Source: Methylobacterium isbiliense
GTDB lineage: Bacteria; Pseudomonadota; Alphaproteobacteria; Rhizobiales; Beijerinckiaceae
Assembly: GCF_022179325.1 (NCBI RefSeq)
Contig: NZ_BPQQ01000022.1
Span: 62,001 to 126,000, forward strand
DNA: 64,000 nucleotides
Direction: 5' to 3'
Part shown: piece after piece, positions 27,713 to 34,563 of the stretch
Numbering within the stretch: the first letter of the stretch is position 1
Layout of the letters: each line of letters starts with the position of its first letter
Position numbers and translations under genes: made by a program
Notes under the pieces: model-generated
What the model was told of the DNA's origin: nothing
Seen by the model: the letters and a program-made list of their open reading frames with translations, nothing else
Databases searched by the model: none

Positions 27713-28726
27713 ATGTCTGGAGATAGTTTAGACGTGAACGATCTCGGGTCAACGGGCGGGACGACCCGGCGGCTCGGCCCCGACGCGGACGGGCTCGCCG
27801 AGGCGGCGGGGCTGCTGCGCGCCGGGCGCCTCGTCGCCTTCCCGACCGAGACCGTCTACGGGCTCGGGGCCGACGCCACCGACCCGGCGGCGGTGGCGGC
27901 CCTCTACGCCGCCAAGGCGCGTCCGCGCTTCAACCCGCTCATCGCCCACCTGCCGGATCTCGACGCCGCCCGCCGCGAGGGCGCCTTCGACGCCGAGGCC
28001 CTGCGGCTCGCCGAGGCGTTCTGGCCGGGGCCGCTGACGCTGGTGGTGCCGTGCGCCGCGGGCGGCCGCGTCACCGACCTCGCCCGGGCGGGCCTGCCGA
28101 GCGTGGCGCTGCGGGTGCCGGCCGCGCCCCTCGCCCGCGACCTCCTAATGCGCGTGGGCCGGCCCGTGGCCGCGCCCTCCGCCAACCGCTCGGGGCGGGT
28201 GAGCCCGACCGCGGCCGCGCACGTGCTGGGCGACCTCGACGGCCGCATCGCGGCCGTCCTCGACGGCGGCACCTGCCCGGTCGGGGTCGAATCGACCATC
28301 GTCGCCTGCCTCGACGGGGCGCCGCGCCTGCTGCGGCCGGGCGGCGTGCCGCGGGAGGCGATCGAGGCCCTGCTCGGCCGGGCGCTCCTCGCGCTGCCGG
28401 GCGGCGGCCCCGCGCCGCTGTCGCCGGGCCTCTTGGCCTCGCACTACGCGCCGCGCGCGGGCGTGCGGCTCGACGCCGGGGAGATCCGTCCGGGCGAGGC
28501 GGCGCTGCTGTTCGGGCCAGTCGCCCCGCCGGGCCTCGCGCGGGCGCGGGCGCAGCTCAACCTCAGCCCGGCGGGCGACCTCGCGGAGGCCGCCGCCAAC
28601 CTGTTCGCCCATCTGCGCCGGCTCGACGCCTCGGGGGCGGCGACGATCGCGGTCGCGCCGATCCCGCGGAGCGGCCTCGGCGAGGCCATCGCCGACCGGC
28701 TGCAGCGCGCCGCCGCGCCGCGCTGA
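27713..28726 (+). CDS. L-threonylcarbamoyladenylate synthase (Sua5/YwlC/YrdC type)
   Basis: A 337-residue enzyme making threonylcarbamoyl-AMP for the t6A37 modification of ANN-decoding tRNAs. The YrdC domain has FPTETVYGLGADA, KARPRFNPL and SANRSGRVSPT. A C-terminal Sua5 domain follows (about 210-337, with LSPGLLASHYAPRA marking the linker), so this is the long Sua5 form. An 8-bp inverted repeat (GCGGGCCC at 27665-27672, GGGCCCGC at 27687-27694) lies in the divergent promoter gap. Confidence 0.92.
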   Translation: MSGDSLDVNDLGSTGGTTRRLGPDADGLAEAAGLLRAGRLVAFPTETVYGLGADATDPAAVAALYAAKARPRFNPLIAHLPDLDAARREGAFDAEALRLAEAFWPGPLTLVVPCAAGGRVTDLARAGLPSVALRVPAAPLARDLLMRVGRPVAAPSANRSGRVSPTAAAHVLGDLDGRIAAVLDGGTCPVGVESTIVACLDGAPRLLRPGGVPREAIEALLGRALLALPGGGPAPLSPGLLASHYAPRAGVRLDAGEIRPGEAALLFGPVAPPGLARARAQLNLSPAGDLAEAAANLFAHLRRLDASGAATIAVAPIPRSGLGEAIADRLQRAAAPR

Positions 28727-28754
28727 CGCGCGAATCTTTTTTCGCATCGGCTCC

Positions 28755-28780
28755 GGAACCGATGCGTGGGACGCGGCGTT
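28755..28780 (+). promoter_or_regulatory. Perfect sigma-EcfG promoter before candidate sRNA 2
   Basis: GGAAC (28755-28759), 17 bases, CGTT (28777-28780) matches the alphaproteobacterial general-stress sigma factor consensus. The -35 lies in the right arm of a perfect 8-bp inverted repeat, CGCATCGG (28743-28750) and CCGATGCG (28759-28766), which could form an operator. No open frame follows; a terminator does. Confidence 0.7.
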
Positions 28781-28786
28781 ATCGAG

Positions 28787-28860
28787 CCATTGAAGGCCAC
28801 TTCAAGCCCCCATCGGCCTTCCCCCTTGCAGAGGCCCGGAGTGATCCGGGCCTTTTTCTT
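28787..28860 (+). ncRNA. Candidate stress-induced small RNA 2 (GsrN-like architecture)
   Basis: Predicted transcript of about 70-75 nt starting roughly 7 bases after the sigma-EcfG -10. Part one is a stem GAAGGCC/GGCCTTC (28792-28798, 28815-28821) around a loop rich in C (AAGCCCCCATC). A single-stranded CCCCTTGCAG (28822-28831) follows, and then an intrinsic terminator. GsrN of Caulobacter has the same plan: sigma-T promoter, 5' hairpin with C-rich loop, and 3' terminator hairpin. The plus-strand RNA lies between the sua5 stop and the convergent wrbA gene. It is not the sua5 3' end alone, because it has its own promoter. Confidence 0.6.
28833..28857 (+). terminator. Intrinsic terminator of sua5 and candidate sRNA 2
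   Basis: A GGCCCGGA/TCCGGGCC stem with a GTGA tetraloop is followed at once by TTTTTCTT. This is the best classic Rho-independent terminator in the window. Confidence 0.85.
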
Positions 28861-28918
28861 GTCCGCGTCACGGCTCGCGCCGTCGTGATGCACGCCTGCC
28901 GGACGGCCGTCCGGTGCG

Positions 28919-29518
28919 TCAGCCGGCGAGCTTGGCGGCGATTCCGGCCACGTGACGGCCCTGGTAGCGGGCGCCGTCGAGTTCCACGGCCGAGGGCTGG
29001 CGGCTGCCGTCCCCGTCCGCGATGGTCGAGGCGCCGTAGGGCGAGTTGCCCATCACCTGCGTCACCCCGAGCTGGCCCTGGAAGCTGTAGGGCAGCCCGA
29101 CCACCACCATGCCCTGATGCAGGAGCACGGTGTGGACGCTCAGGATGGTGGATTCCTGGCCGCCATGCTGCGAGGCGGTGGAGGTGAAGACCGAGCCGAC
29201 CTTGCCGACGAGCGCGCCCTTCATCCACAGGCCGCCAGTCTGGTCGATGAAGTTCTTCATCTGCGCGGCCATGTTGCCGAAGCGGGTCGGCGTGCCGATG
29301 ATGATGGCGTCGTAGGAGGGCAGCTCGTCCACGCTGGCGATCGGCGCCGCTTGGTCGAGCTTGTAGTGGCTGTTGCGCGCCACCGCCTCGGGCACCAGTT
29401 CCGGCACCCGCTTGACCACCGCCTCGGCGCCCGCCTCGCGCACGCCCTCGGCCACCGCGTAGGCCATCTGCTCGATGTGGCCGTAGGTGGAGTAGTAGAG
29501 CACCAGAACCTTCGCCAT
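28919..29518 (-). CDS. wrbA: NAD(P)H:quinone oxidoreductase WrbA
   Basis: A 199-residue flavodoxin-like FMN enzyme that reduces quinones by two electrons. Motifs are [12 protein letters not shown] (FMN phosphate loop), [31 protein letters not shown] and GNSPYGAS, all standard for WrbA. The gene is divergent from a LysR regulator, with a symmetrical site in the gap, suggesting that this regulator controls it. The usual role is protection from redox-cycling quinones. Confidence 0.93.
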   Translation of the reverse strand: MAKVLVLYYSTYGHIEQMAYAVAEGVREAGAEAVVKRVPELVPEAVARNSHYKLDQAAPIASVDELPSYDAIIIGTPTRFGNMAAQMKNFIDQTGGLWMKGALVGKVGSVFTSTASQHGGQESTILSVHTVLLHQGMVVVGLPYSFQGQLGVTQVMGNSPYGASTIADGDGSRQPSAVELDGARYQGRHVAGIAAKLAG

Positions 29519-29615
29519 CGGACGTCCCCGTCATCTGCCCGCTCCGCCGACCATCGGCGCGCGCCGTCGTGGCCGCACCATCGGCCATCGCGTGCCGGAG
29601 CGGAATGCGCTAGTC

Positions 29616-29633
29616 TGCAAGCCCGAGCTTGCA
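29616..29633. promoter_or_regulatory. Inverted repeat between wrbA and the LysR gene
   Basis: Perfect 7-base arms TGCAAGC and GCTTGCA around CCGA form a dyad of the T-N11-A type used by LysR regulators. It lies 18 bases before the regulator's GTG start, as expected for autoregulation plus control of the divergent target. Confidence 0.6.
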
Positions 29634-29650
29634 AGGACGCACAGGCTGCC

Positions 29651-30553
29651 GTGGCGCCTCCCCTCGCCTGGGACGATTTCCGGCTGATCAAGGCCATCGC
29701 CGACCATCGCGGCCTGACGAGCGCCGCCGAGCGGCTCGGCATCAACCACTCCACGGCCTTCCGGCGCCTCGGCCAGATCGAGGCCGCGCTCGGCACGAGC
29801 CTGTTCGAGCGCCACCGCACCGGCTACGCGCCGACGCCCGCCGGCGAGGAGATGGCCCAGGTCGCCGCGCGGATGGAGGACGACGTCGCGGCCTTCTCGC
29901 GCAAGCTCGACGGGCAGGTCCTGGCCGTCTCGGGCGAGTTGCGCATCACCACGGCGGATTCGCTGTTCAACGAACTCCTGGCGCCGATCCTGGGGCGGTT
30001 CTGCGCGCGCCACCCGGAGGTGCGGGTCGACGTCGTCCTGTCGAACCAGCCGCTCAACCTCTCGAAGCGCGACGCCGACGTGGCGTTGCGCGCCACCGAC
30101 GATCCGCCCGACACCCTGGTGGGGCGGCGCCTCGCCACCATCGCCTGGGCCCTGTACGGGCGGGCCGAGGACGGCGCCGAGGCGCCTTTGGCAGCCCGGC
30201 GCTGGGTGTCGCTCGCGGAGGGGACGGGCGCCGCGAAGGTCGCCCGCTACGTCGCCGCCCGCGCCGGCCCGGCCCGCATCGCGGTGCGGCTCGACACGGT
30301 GGCGGGCTTGGCGGAGGCGGTCGAGGCGGGGATCGGCATCGCCCCCCTCGCCTGCCTCACCGGCGACCGCCGGCCCGGCCTGATGCGGCTCTCGGCGCCC
30401 GAGCCCGACCTCGCCGCCGGCCTCTGGCTCCTCACCCACGCGGACCTGCGCCATTCGGCCCGGGTGCGGGCCTTCCTCGACTTCGCGGCGGGCGAGATCG
30501 CCCGCGAGCGACACCTGATCGAGGGCCGGGAGCCTCTCAGCGCACCTCGATGA
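29651..30553 (+). CDS. LysR-family transcriptional regulator
   Basis: A 300-residue LysR protein. The N-terminal winged helix is FRLIKAIADHRGLTSAAERLGINHSTAFRRLGQIE, followed by a linker helix and the two-lobed effector domain (about 90-290). The start is GTG 29651; no ATG lies close in frame. The divergent wrbA suggests a redox or quinone signal, but the effector cannot be named. Its last 17 bases overlap the convergent GreA-like gene. Confidence 0.88.
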   Translation: MAPPLAWDDFRLIKAIADHRGLTSAAERLGINHSTAFRRLGQIEAALGTSLFERHRTGYAPTPAGEEMAQVAARMEDDVAAFSRKLDGQVLAVSGELRITTADSLFNELLAPILGRFCARHPEVRVDVVLSNQPLNLSKRDADVALRATDDPPDTLVGRRLATIAWALYGRAEDGAEAPLAARRWVSLAEGTGAAKVARYVAARAGPARIAVRLDTVAGLAEAVEAGIGIAPLACLTGDRRPGLMRLSAPEPDLAAGLWLLTHADLRHSARVRAFLDFAAGEIARERHLIEGREPLSAPR

Positions 30554-30998
30554 TCTCGACCTCGTGGTCGGCCACCGTCACCACGTCGCCGGCCTGCTTG
30601 CCGGTGAGCGCCCGCGCGAGCGGAGCCACGTAGGCGATGCTGCCCTTGGCGGGGTCGGATTCGTCCTCGCCGACGATGCGGAAGGTCTGGCGCTGGCCGC
30701 CCTCGCGCTCGATCGTGACGGTCGAGCCGAAATGCACCGTGTCGCCGGGCGTCGGCTCGACCACCTGGGCGGAGTTGCGCCGGGCGGTCCAGTAGCGCAG
30801 GTCGCGATTGACCCGCGAGAGGTTCGCCTTGTCGTCGGGCGCCAGCCCGGCATGCTCGGCATGCAGCCGGTCCAGCTCCGCCTCGATCAGGGCGAGCCCC
30901 TGGGGCGTGACGAAGTTCGGGTGCGGAGAGAGCGGACGGTCGGGGAGATCCTCGAAGGCTTCCCCGCCCTCCGGTTCACGGACGAAGGCGATGCTCAT
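30537..30998 (-). CDS. GreA/GreB-family transcription elongation factor
   Basis: A 153-residue Gre-type protein. A coiled-coil-like N-terminal part (TPQGLALIEAELDRLHAEH) is followed by the FKBP-like C-terminal domain (HFGSTVTIEREGG, RIVGEDESDPAKGSIAYVAPLARALTGKQAGD). Gre factors stimulate transcript cleavage by backtracked RNA polymerase, using acidic residues at the coil tip. The first 25 residues are atypical, and the protein is probably an accessory paralogue rather than the housekeeping GreA. Confidence 0.85.
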   Translation of the reverse strand: MSIAFVREPEGGEAFEDLPDRPLSPHPNFVTPQGLALIEAELDRLHAEHAGLAPDDKANLSRVNRDLRYWTARRNSAQVVEPTPGDTVHFGSTVTIEREGGQRQTFRIVGEDESDPAKGSIAYVAPLARALTGKQAGDVVTVADHEVEIIEVR

Positions 30999-31069
30999 GA
31001 AGCAGGCAATGCGCGAATCACCGTCAAGGTTCCATCGCGGGCGATCTGTCGTCCGCGCAGGCAGCCTGC

Positions 31070-32056
31070 TCAGCTGATCGCCACGACCACGCGCCCGCGG
31101 GTCCGGCCGGCCAGGATCTCCGGACCCTGGTCGATCACCGCGTCGAGGCCGATCGTGGTCGTCATGGCGGCGAGCGCCGCGTGGTCGAGGTCGCGCGCGA
31201 GCCGGCTCCAGGCCTCCCGCCGCAGGGCCTGCGGCGCCATCACGCTGTCGATCCCGTAGAGCGCGATGCCACGCAGGATGAACGGCGCCACCGAGGTCGG
31301 CAGGTCCATGCCGCCCGCAAGCCCGCAGGCCGCCACCGCGCCGCCGTAGCGGGTCATCGACAGCACGTTGGCGAGCGTGGTGGCGCCCACCGCATCGATG
31401 CCGGCCGCCCAGCGTTCCTTGGCGAGCGGCTTGGCCGGCTTGGCCAGCTCCTCGCGGCCGATGATCTCCGCCGCGCCGAGCCCGCGCAGATACTCGGCCT
31501 CCGCGGCGCGCCCCGTCGAGGCGATCACGTGCCAGCCGGCCTTGGCGAGGAGCGCGATCGCCACCGAGCCGACGCCGCCCGCCGCTCCCGTCACCACCGC
31601 AGGGCCGGAGGCGGGGCTGAGCCCGTGGCGCTCCAGCGCCAGCACCGAGAGCATGGCGGTGTAGCCGGCGGTGCCGATCGCCATCGCCTGCTGCGGCGTG
31701 AGGCTGGCCGGCAGCGGCACCAGCCAGTCGCCCTTCACCCGGGCCTTCTCCGCATAGGCGCCGAGATGCGTCTCGCCGGTGCCCCAGCCGTTGAGCACCA
31801 CTGCGTCGCCCGGCTTCCAGTCGGGATGGCTCGACTGCTCCACCACGCCCGCGAAGTCGATGCCGGGAATCATGGGGAAGCGGCGCACCACCGGCGCCTG
31901 GCCGGTGAGCGCGAGCCCGTCCTTGTAGTTCAGGGTCGAGTGCGTCACCCGCACGGTGACGTCGCCCTCCATCAGGTCGGCCTCGTCGAAGGTCGTGAGC
32001 GCGGCGCGCTGCCCGCCCTCGGCCTTCTCGATCACCACCGCCTTGAACGTCGCCAT
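31070..32056 (-). CDS. acuI: Acrylyl-CoA reductase AcuI / YhdH-type MDR oxidoreductase
   Basis: A 328-residue zinc-free medium-chain reductase of the YhdH/AcuI group. Visible marks are [46 protein letters not shown] and the NADPH-binding [20 protein letters not shown]. AcuI reduces toxic acrylyl-CoA to propionyl-CoA using NADPH. Its relatives serve 3-hydroxypropionate and DMSP routes, which is of interest beside the DmdC-like dehydrogenase at 25.9 kb, though the two are not adjacent. Confidence 0.88.
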   Translation of the reverse strand: MATFKAVVIEKAEGGQRAALTTFDEADLMEGDVTVRVTHSTLNYKDGLALTGQAPVVRRFPMIPGIDFAGVVEQSSHPDWKPGDAVVLNGWGTGETHLGAYAEKARVKGDWLVPLPASLTPQQAMAIGTAGYTAMLSVLALERHGLSPASGPAVVTGAAGGVGSVAIALLAKAGWHVIASTGRAAEAEYLRGLGAAEIIGREELAKPAKPLAKERWAAGIDAVGATTLANVLSMTRYGGAVAACGLAGGMDLPTSVAPFILRGIALYGIDSVMAPQALRREAWSRLARDLDHAALAAMTTTIGLDAVIDQGPEILAGRTRGRVVVAIS

Positions 32057-32135
32057 CCGGGTCTCCCATGTGTCCCGCCCGCTCTTGTGGGGCGGGCGGG
32101 CCGGCCCGGCAAGGCGTGGGAGAGCCTCGGAGTGC

Positions 32136-32160
32136 GGCCCCGGAGCGCCGCCCCGGGGCC
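32136..32160 (-). terminator. GC-rich hairpin downstream of the exported repeat protein
   Basis: GGCCCCGG (32136-32143) pairs with CCGGGGCC (32153-32160) around a 9-base loop, eight bases after the stop of the minus-strand gene. No T-run is present. Confidence 0.45.
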
Positions 32161-32168
32161 GGCGCGCC

Positions 32169-32819
32169 TCAGTAGCCGTCGTAGGGGCTGCCGCCCCCGA
32201 GGGCGAAGCCCGCCGCCGCGCCGGCGGTGGCCACGCCCAGGCCGACGCCCGCCCCCGCAAGGCCGAGCCCGGCACCGACCACGCCGCCCGCCGGGCCGTA
32301 GGTGCCCGGATAGCCCGGGCCGCCATAGGGCGCGGGGCCGCCGTAGCCGCCTCCGCCGTAGCCGGTCCCGCCGGCCGGCACCCAGGCCGAGCGGGCCGGC
32401 TCGACGAGGACGCGGCGCTGGAAGGAGGCGTAGGCCGGCGGGATCACCTGCGGCACCACCTCGGCCGGGCGCACCAGCACGCGGCGATGGCGCACGGCGT
32501 AGCGGGGCGGCGTCGTCACCCAGCAGCCCACGAGCTGTCCGTAGGCGTCGTAGGAGGTCTGCCAGACGCGGCCGCCCGGCGACACCAGCACCTTCTCGGC
32601 GACGGTGTCATAGACCGGCGGGACGACATGCGTCACGGTGCGGGGCGGGCGCACCATCACCTGCTCGGAGACGGTGCCGTAGACCGGCGGGGTGGAGACG
32701 CGCCGGTAGCATTCGGCGGTGGTGCAGCCGTAGCCGCCGGCCGCGGCCGGCAGGGCGACGAGCACGGCGCCCGCCGCGGCGGCGAGCGACAGGGGAAGAC
32801 GGGTGACCGCAGCGGTCAT
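32169..32819 (-). CDS. Exported protein with internal PPxY...VLVxP repeats
   Basis: A 216-residue protein with a clear signal peptide (residues 1-28, [20 protein letters not shown]). The mature part has four imperfect repeats of about 33 residues: [48 protein letters not shown] and [16 protein letters not shown]. Then comes a Gly/Tyr-rich segment and a glycine-rich hydrophobic end. Such PPxY repeats occur in uncharacterised envelope proteins; a surface or periplasmic role is inferred. The 297-base gap upstream holds an AT-rich pocket (32935-32965) but no gene. Confidence 0.75.
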   Translation of the reverse strand: MTAAVTRLPLSLAAAAGAVLVALPAAAGGYGCTTAECYRRVSTPPVYGTVSEQVMVRPPRTVTHVVPPVYDTVAEKVLVSPGGRVWQTSYDAYGQLVGCWVTTPPRYAVRHRRVLVRPAEVVPQVIPPAYASFQRRVLVEPARSAWVPAGGTGYGGGGYGGPAPYGGPGYPGTYGPAGGVVGAGLGLAGAGVGLGVATAGAAAGFALGGGSPYDGY

Positions 32820-33116
32820 CGAGGGGCCTCACGCAGAACGGGACGACGGCGCGCCGGATCGCCCGCCGCGCTTGCCCGTCATGGAAGCCGCGTGCCCGCC
32901 CCTGCGGCAAGTCGAAACCCGCCAGAGGGTAAAGTCACCCTCGTAAAATACTACGTATTTCGGTGCATCCTGCAGGGTTCCGCTCATTGCCGCCTGCCGG
33001 TCGCGCCCGCCGCTGCCGTCCGCCGAAGGTTGCGATCAAATACAGGGTAGGCCGTCAATCTTAATGCGCGATCCGCATGAGGATGACGGTGCGGATCGGT
33101 TGACGGGCGGGACGCG

Positions 33117-34355
33117 TCAGGTCTGTCCCGGCTTGAGCTGATAGAAGATGTGGCGGCCGATCACGTCCATCTTCTTCAGCCGGCGCGACCAGCGGGGCTT
33201 GACGTAGTCGGCGTGGTAGTGGGTGGCCCCGCCGACATCGGCGAGGTAGGTGCGGCCTTCCACCACCGCCCGGGCGACCCGCGTGGCGGTGGCCCACGAG
33301 CCCTCGTCGGTGACGCGCAGGGACCGGCCCTCGCAGGCGAAGGAGAACTGGCAGCCGAGGTAGCGGTGGCGGTTCTGGTAGACGACGCCGCAGATGTTCG
33401 ACGGGTAGAGGCCGCTCTTGGCGCGGTTGAGCACCACCTGGGCCACCGCCGCCTGTCCCTGCTCGGGCTCGCCGCGCGCCTCGAAATAGACCGCCTCCGC
33501 GAGGCAGCGCTGCTCCTTCTCGGCGCTGTCCGGGGTGATCAGGTCGGCGTAGCGCCGCCGCGCCTCGTCGGGGGGGGCGAGGGGCTTGGCCGCCAGCGTC
33601 TCGCCCCGGCCCGCGCGGTCGAGGCGCGGCGACGCCTGCCCGCCCGCCAGCACCTCGACGGGGGTGGCATCGGCGGGGGCCGGCGTGGCGGAGGACAGGG
33701 CGACCGCCCGCGGCACCGCGGGCGTGGCGCCGTCCTGGCCGCTCTCCTGGCGGGTCTCGCGTGTGCGTCCCCCGTCCGCGCCGCCCCGGGTCGCGTCGGA
33801 GGCGGCGCTCGCGGGCGAACTCTCGGCCGCCCGGTCCCCGCCCTCGCCGTCCGGGAAGGGCACGAAGCCGCTCGCCGCGTCGAGGTCGGGATTCCAGGTG
33901 GCCGGGCCGGGCGTGAGGGAGGCGGCGATGCCGCTCGCGCTCCCGCCGATCCAGCTGCGGGCGGGCAGCGGCCGCTCCGTGCCCGGGTGCAGACCGGCGA
34001 GCGCGTCGGTCTTGGCGGCCCGCTGCGGCACCGGCGGAGCCTCGGCCTGCGCCTTCGCGTCATCGCGCAGCGGTGCGGCGTCGAGGATGCCGAGGGCCCG
34101 ATGCACCGGCCCGATCAGGCCGCCGGGCGGCAGCGGCGGCACCGCGCGGGCGGTGAGGCCCGGGATCGCGCTCGCCCCGGGGGCGGATTCGAAACCCGCC
34201 GAGGCCGTGAAGGAGACGAGGAGCCCGGCGCCGAGCACCCAGGGTGCGGTCGCCGCCCAGATCCAGCGCAGGCCCCGGGCCCGGCGCGCCCGCCGCCTGT
34301 CCGTCGCACTCGCCGCCCGTCTCGCCGCCCGTCTGGCCACGCGCCCGTCCCGCAC
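33117..34355 (-). CDS. Cell-wall hydrolase, SleB (Hydrolase_2) domain
   Basis: A 412-residue protein with a basic N-terminus, one membrane helix (about 33-55, WAATAPWVLGAGLLVSFTASAG), a long Pro/Ala-rich linker (about 60-280) and a C-terminal SleB catalytic domain. The domain contains CLAEAVYFEARGEPEQGQAAVAQVVLNR with the catalytic glutamate, GVVYQNR, CQFSFACEG and ATHYHADYVKP. It is likely a lytic transglycosylase acting on peptidoglycan. The linker makes it longer than typical SleB proteins. Confidence 0.88.
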   Translation of the reverse strand: MRDGRVARRAARRAASATDRRRARRARGLRWIWAATAPWVLGAGLLVSFTASAGFESAPGASAIPGLTARAVPPLPPGGLIGPVHRALGILDAAPLRDDAKAQAEAPPVPQRAAKTDALAGLHPGTERPLPARSWIGGSASGIAASLTPGPATWNPDLDAASGFVPFPDGEGGDRAAESSPASAASDATRGGADGGRTRETRQESGQDGATPAVPRAVALSSATPAPADATPVEVLAGGQASPRLDRAGRGETLAAKPLAPPDEARRRYADLITPDSAEKEQRCLAEAVYFEARGEPEQGQAAVAQVVLNRAKSGLYPSNICGVVYQNRHRYLGCQFSFACEGRSLRVTDEGSWATATRVARAVVEGRTYLADVGGATHYHADYVKPRWSRRLKKMDVIGRHIFYQLKPGQT

Positions 34356-34474
34356 CCGTTGATCCTGGCCGGGCCGGCGCCGGTGGTGTCCGGGCGCCGC
34401 GCGGCGTCCGGATCACTGTCGGGGAGCATGGTTGAGAGGGGGTTAACTCCCAACGGTCGGTGAAGACGACCCTT

Positions 34475-34562
34475 GGTTCAGTTCTCGAATTTTCGATGCC
34501 GGATCAACGATCCGACGAAACATCGAGAACTGAACCGGCGGTCGCCGACGGCGACCGCCGGT
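34475..34562. repeat. Nested inverted repeats between sleB-like gene and ppdK
   Basis: A perfect 14-bp inverted repeat (GGTTCAGTTCTCGA 34475-34488, TCGAGAACTGAACC 34523-34536) encloses a second hairpin, CGGATC-AAC-GATCCG (34500-34514). Beside it, ACCGGCGGTCGCCG and CGGCGACCGCCGGT (34534-34547, 34549-34562) form a 14-bp stem ending two bases from the ppdK stop. The last is the likely ppdK terminator; the larger structure could be a cruciform or a long-stem 3' end. Confidence 0.8.
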
Positions 34563-34563
34563 A

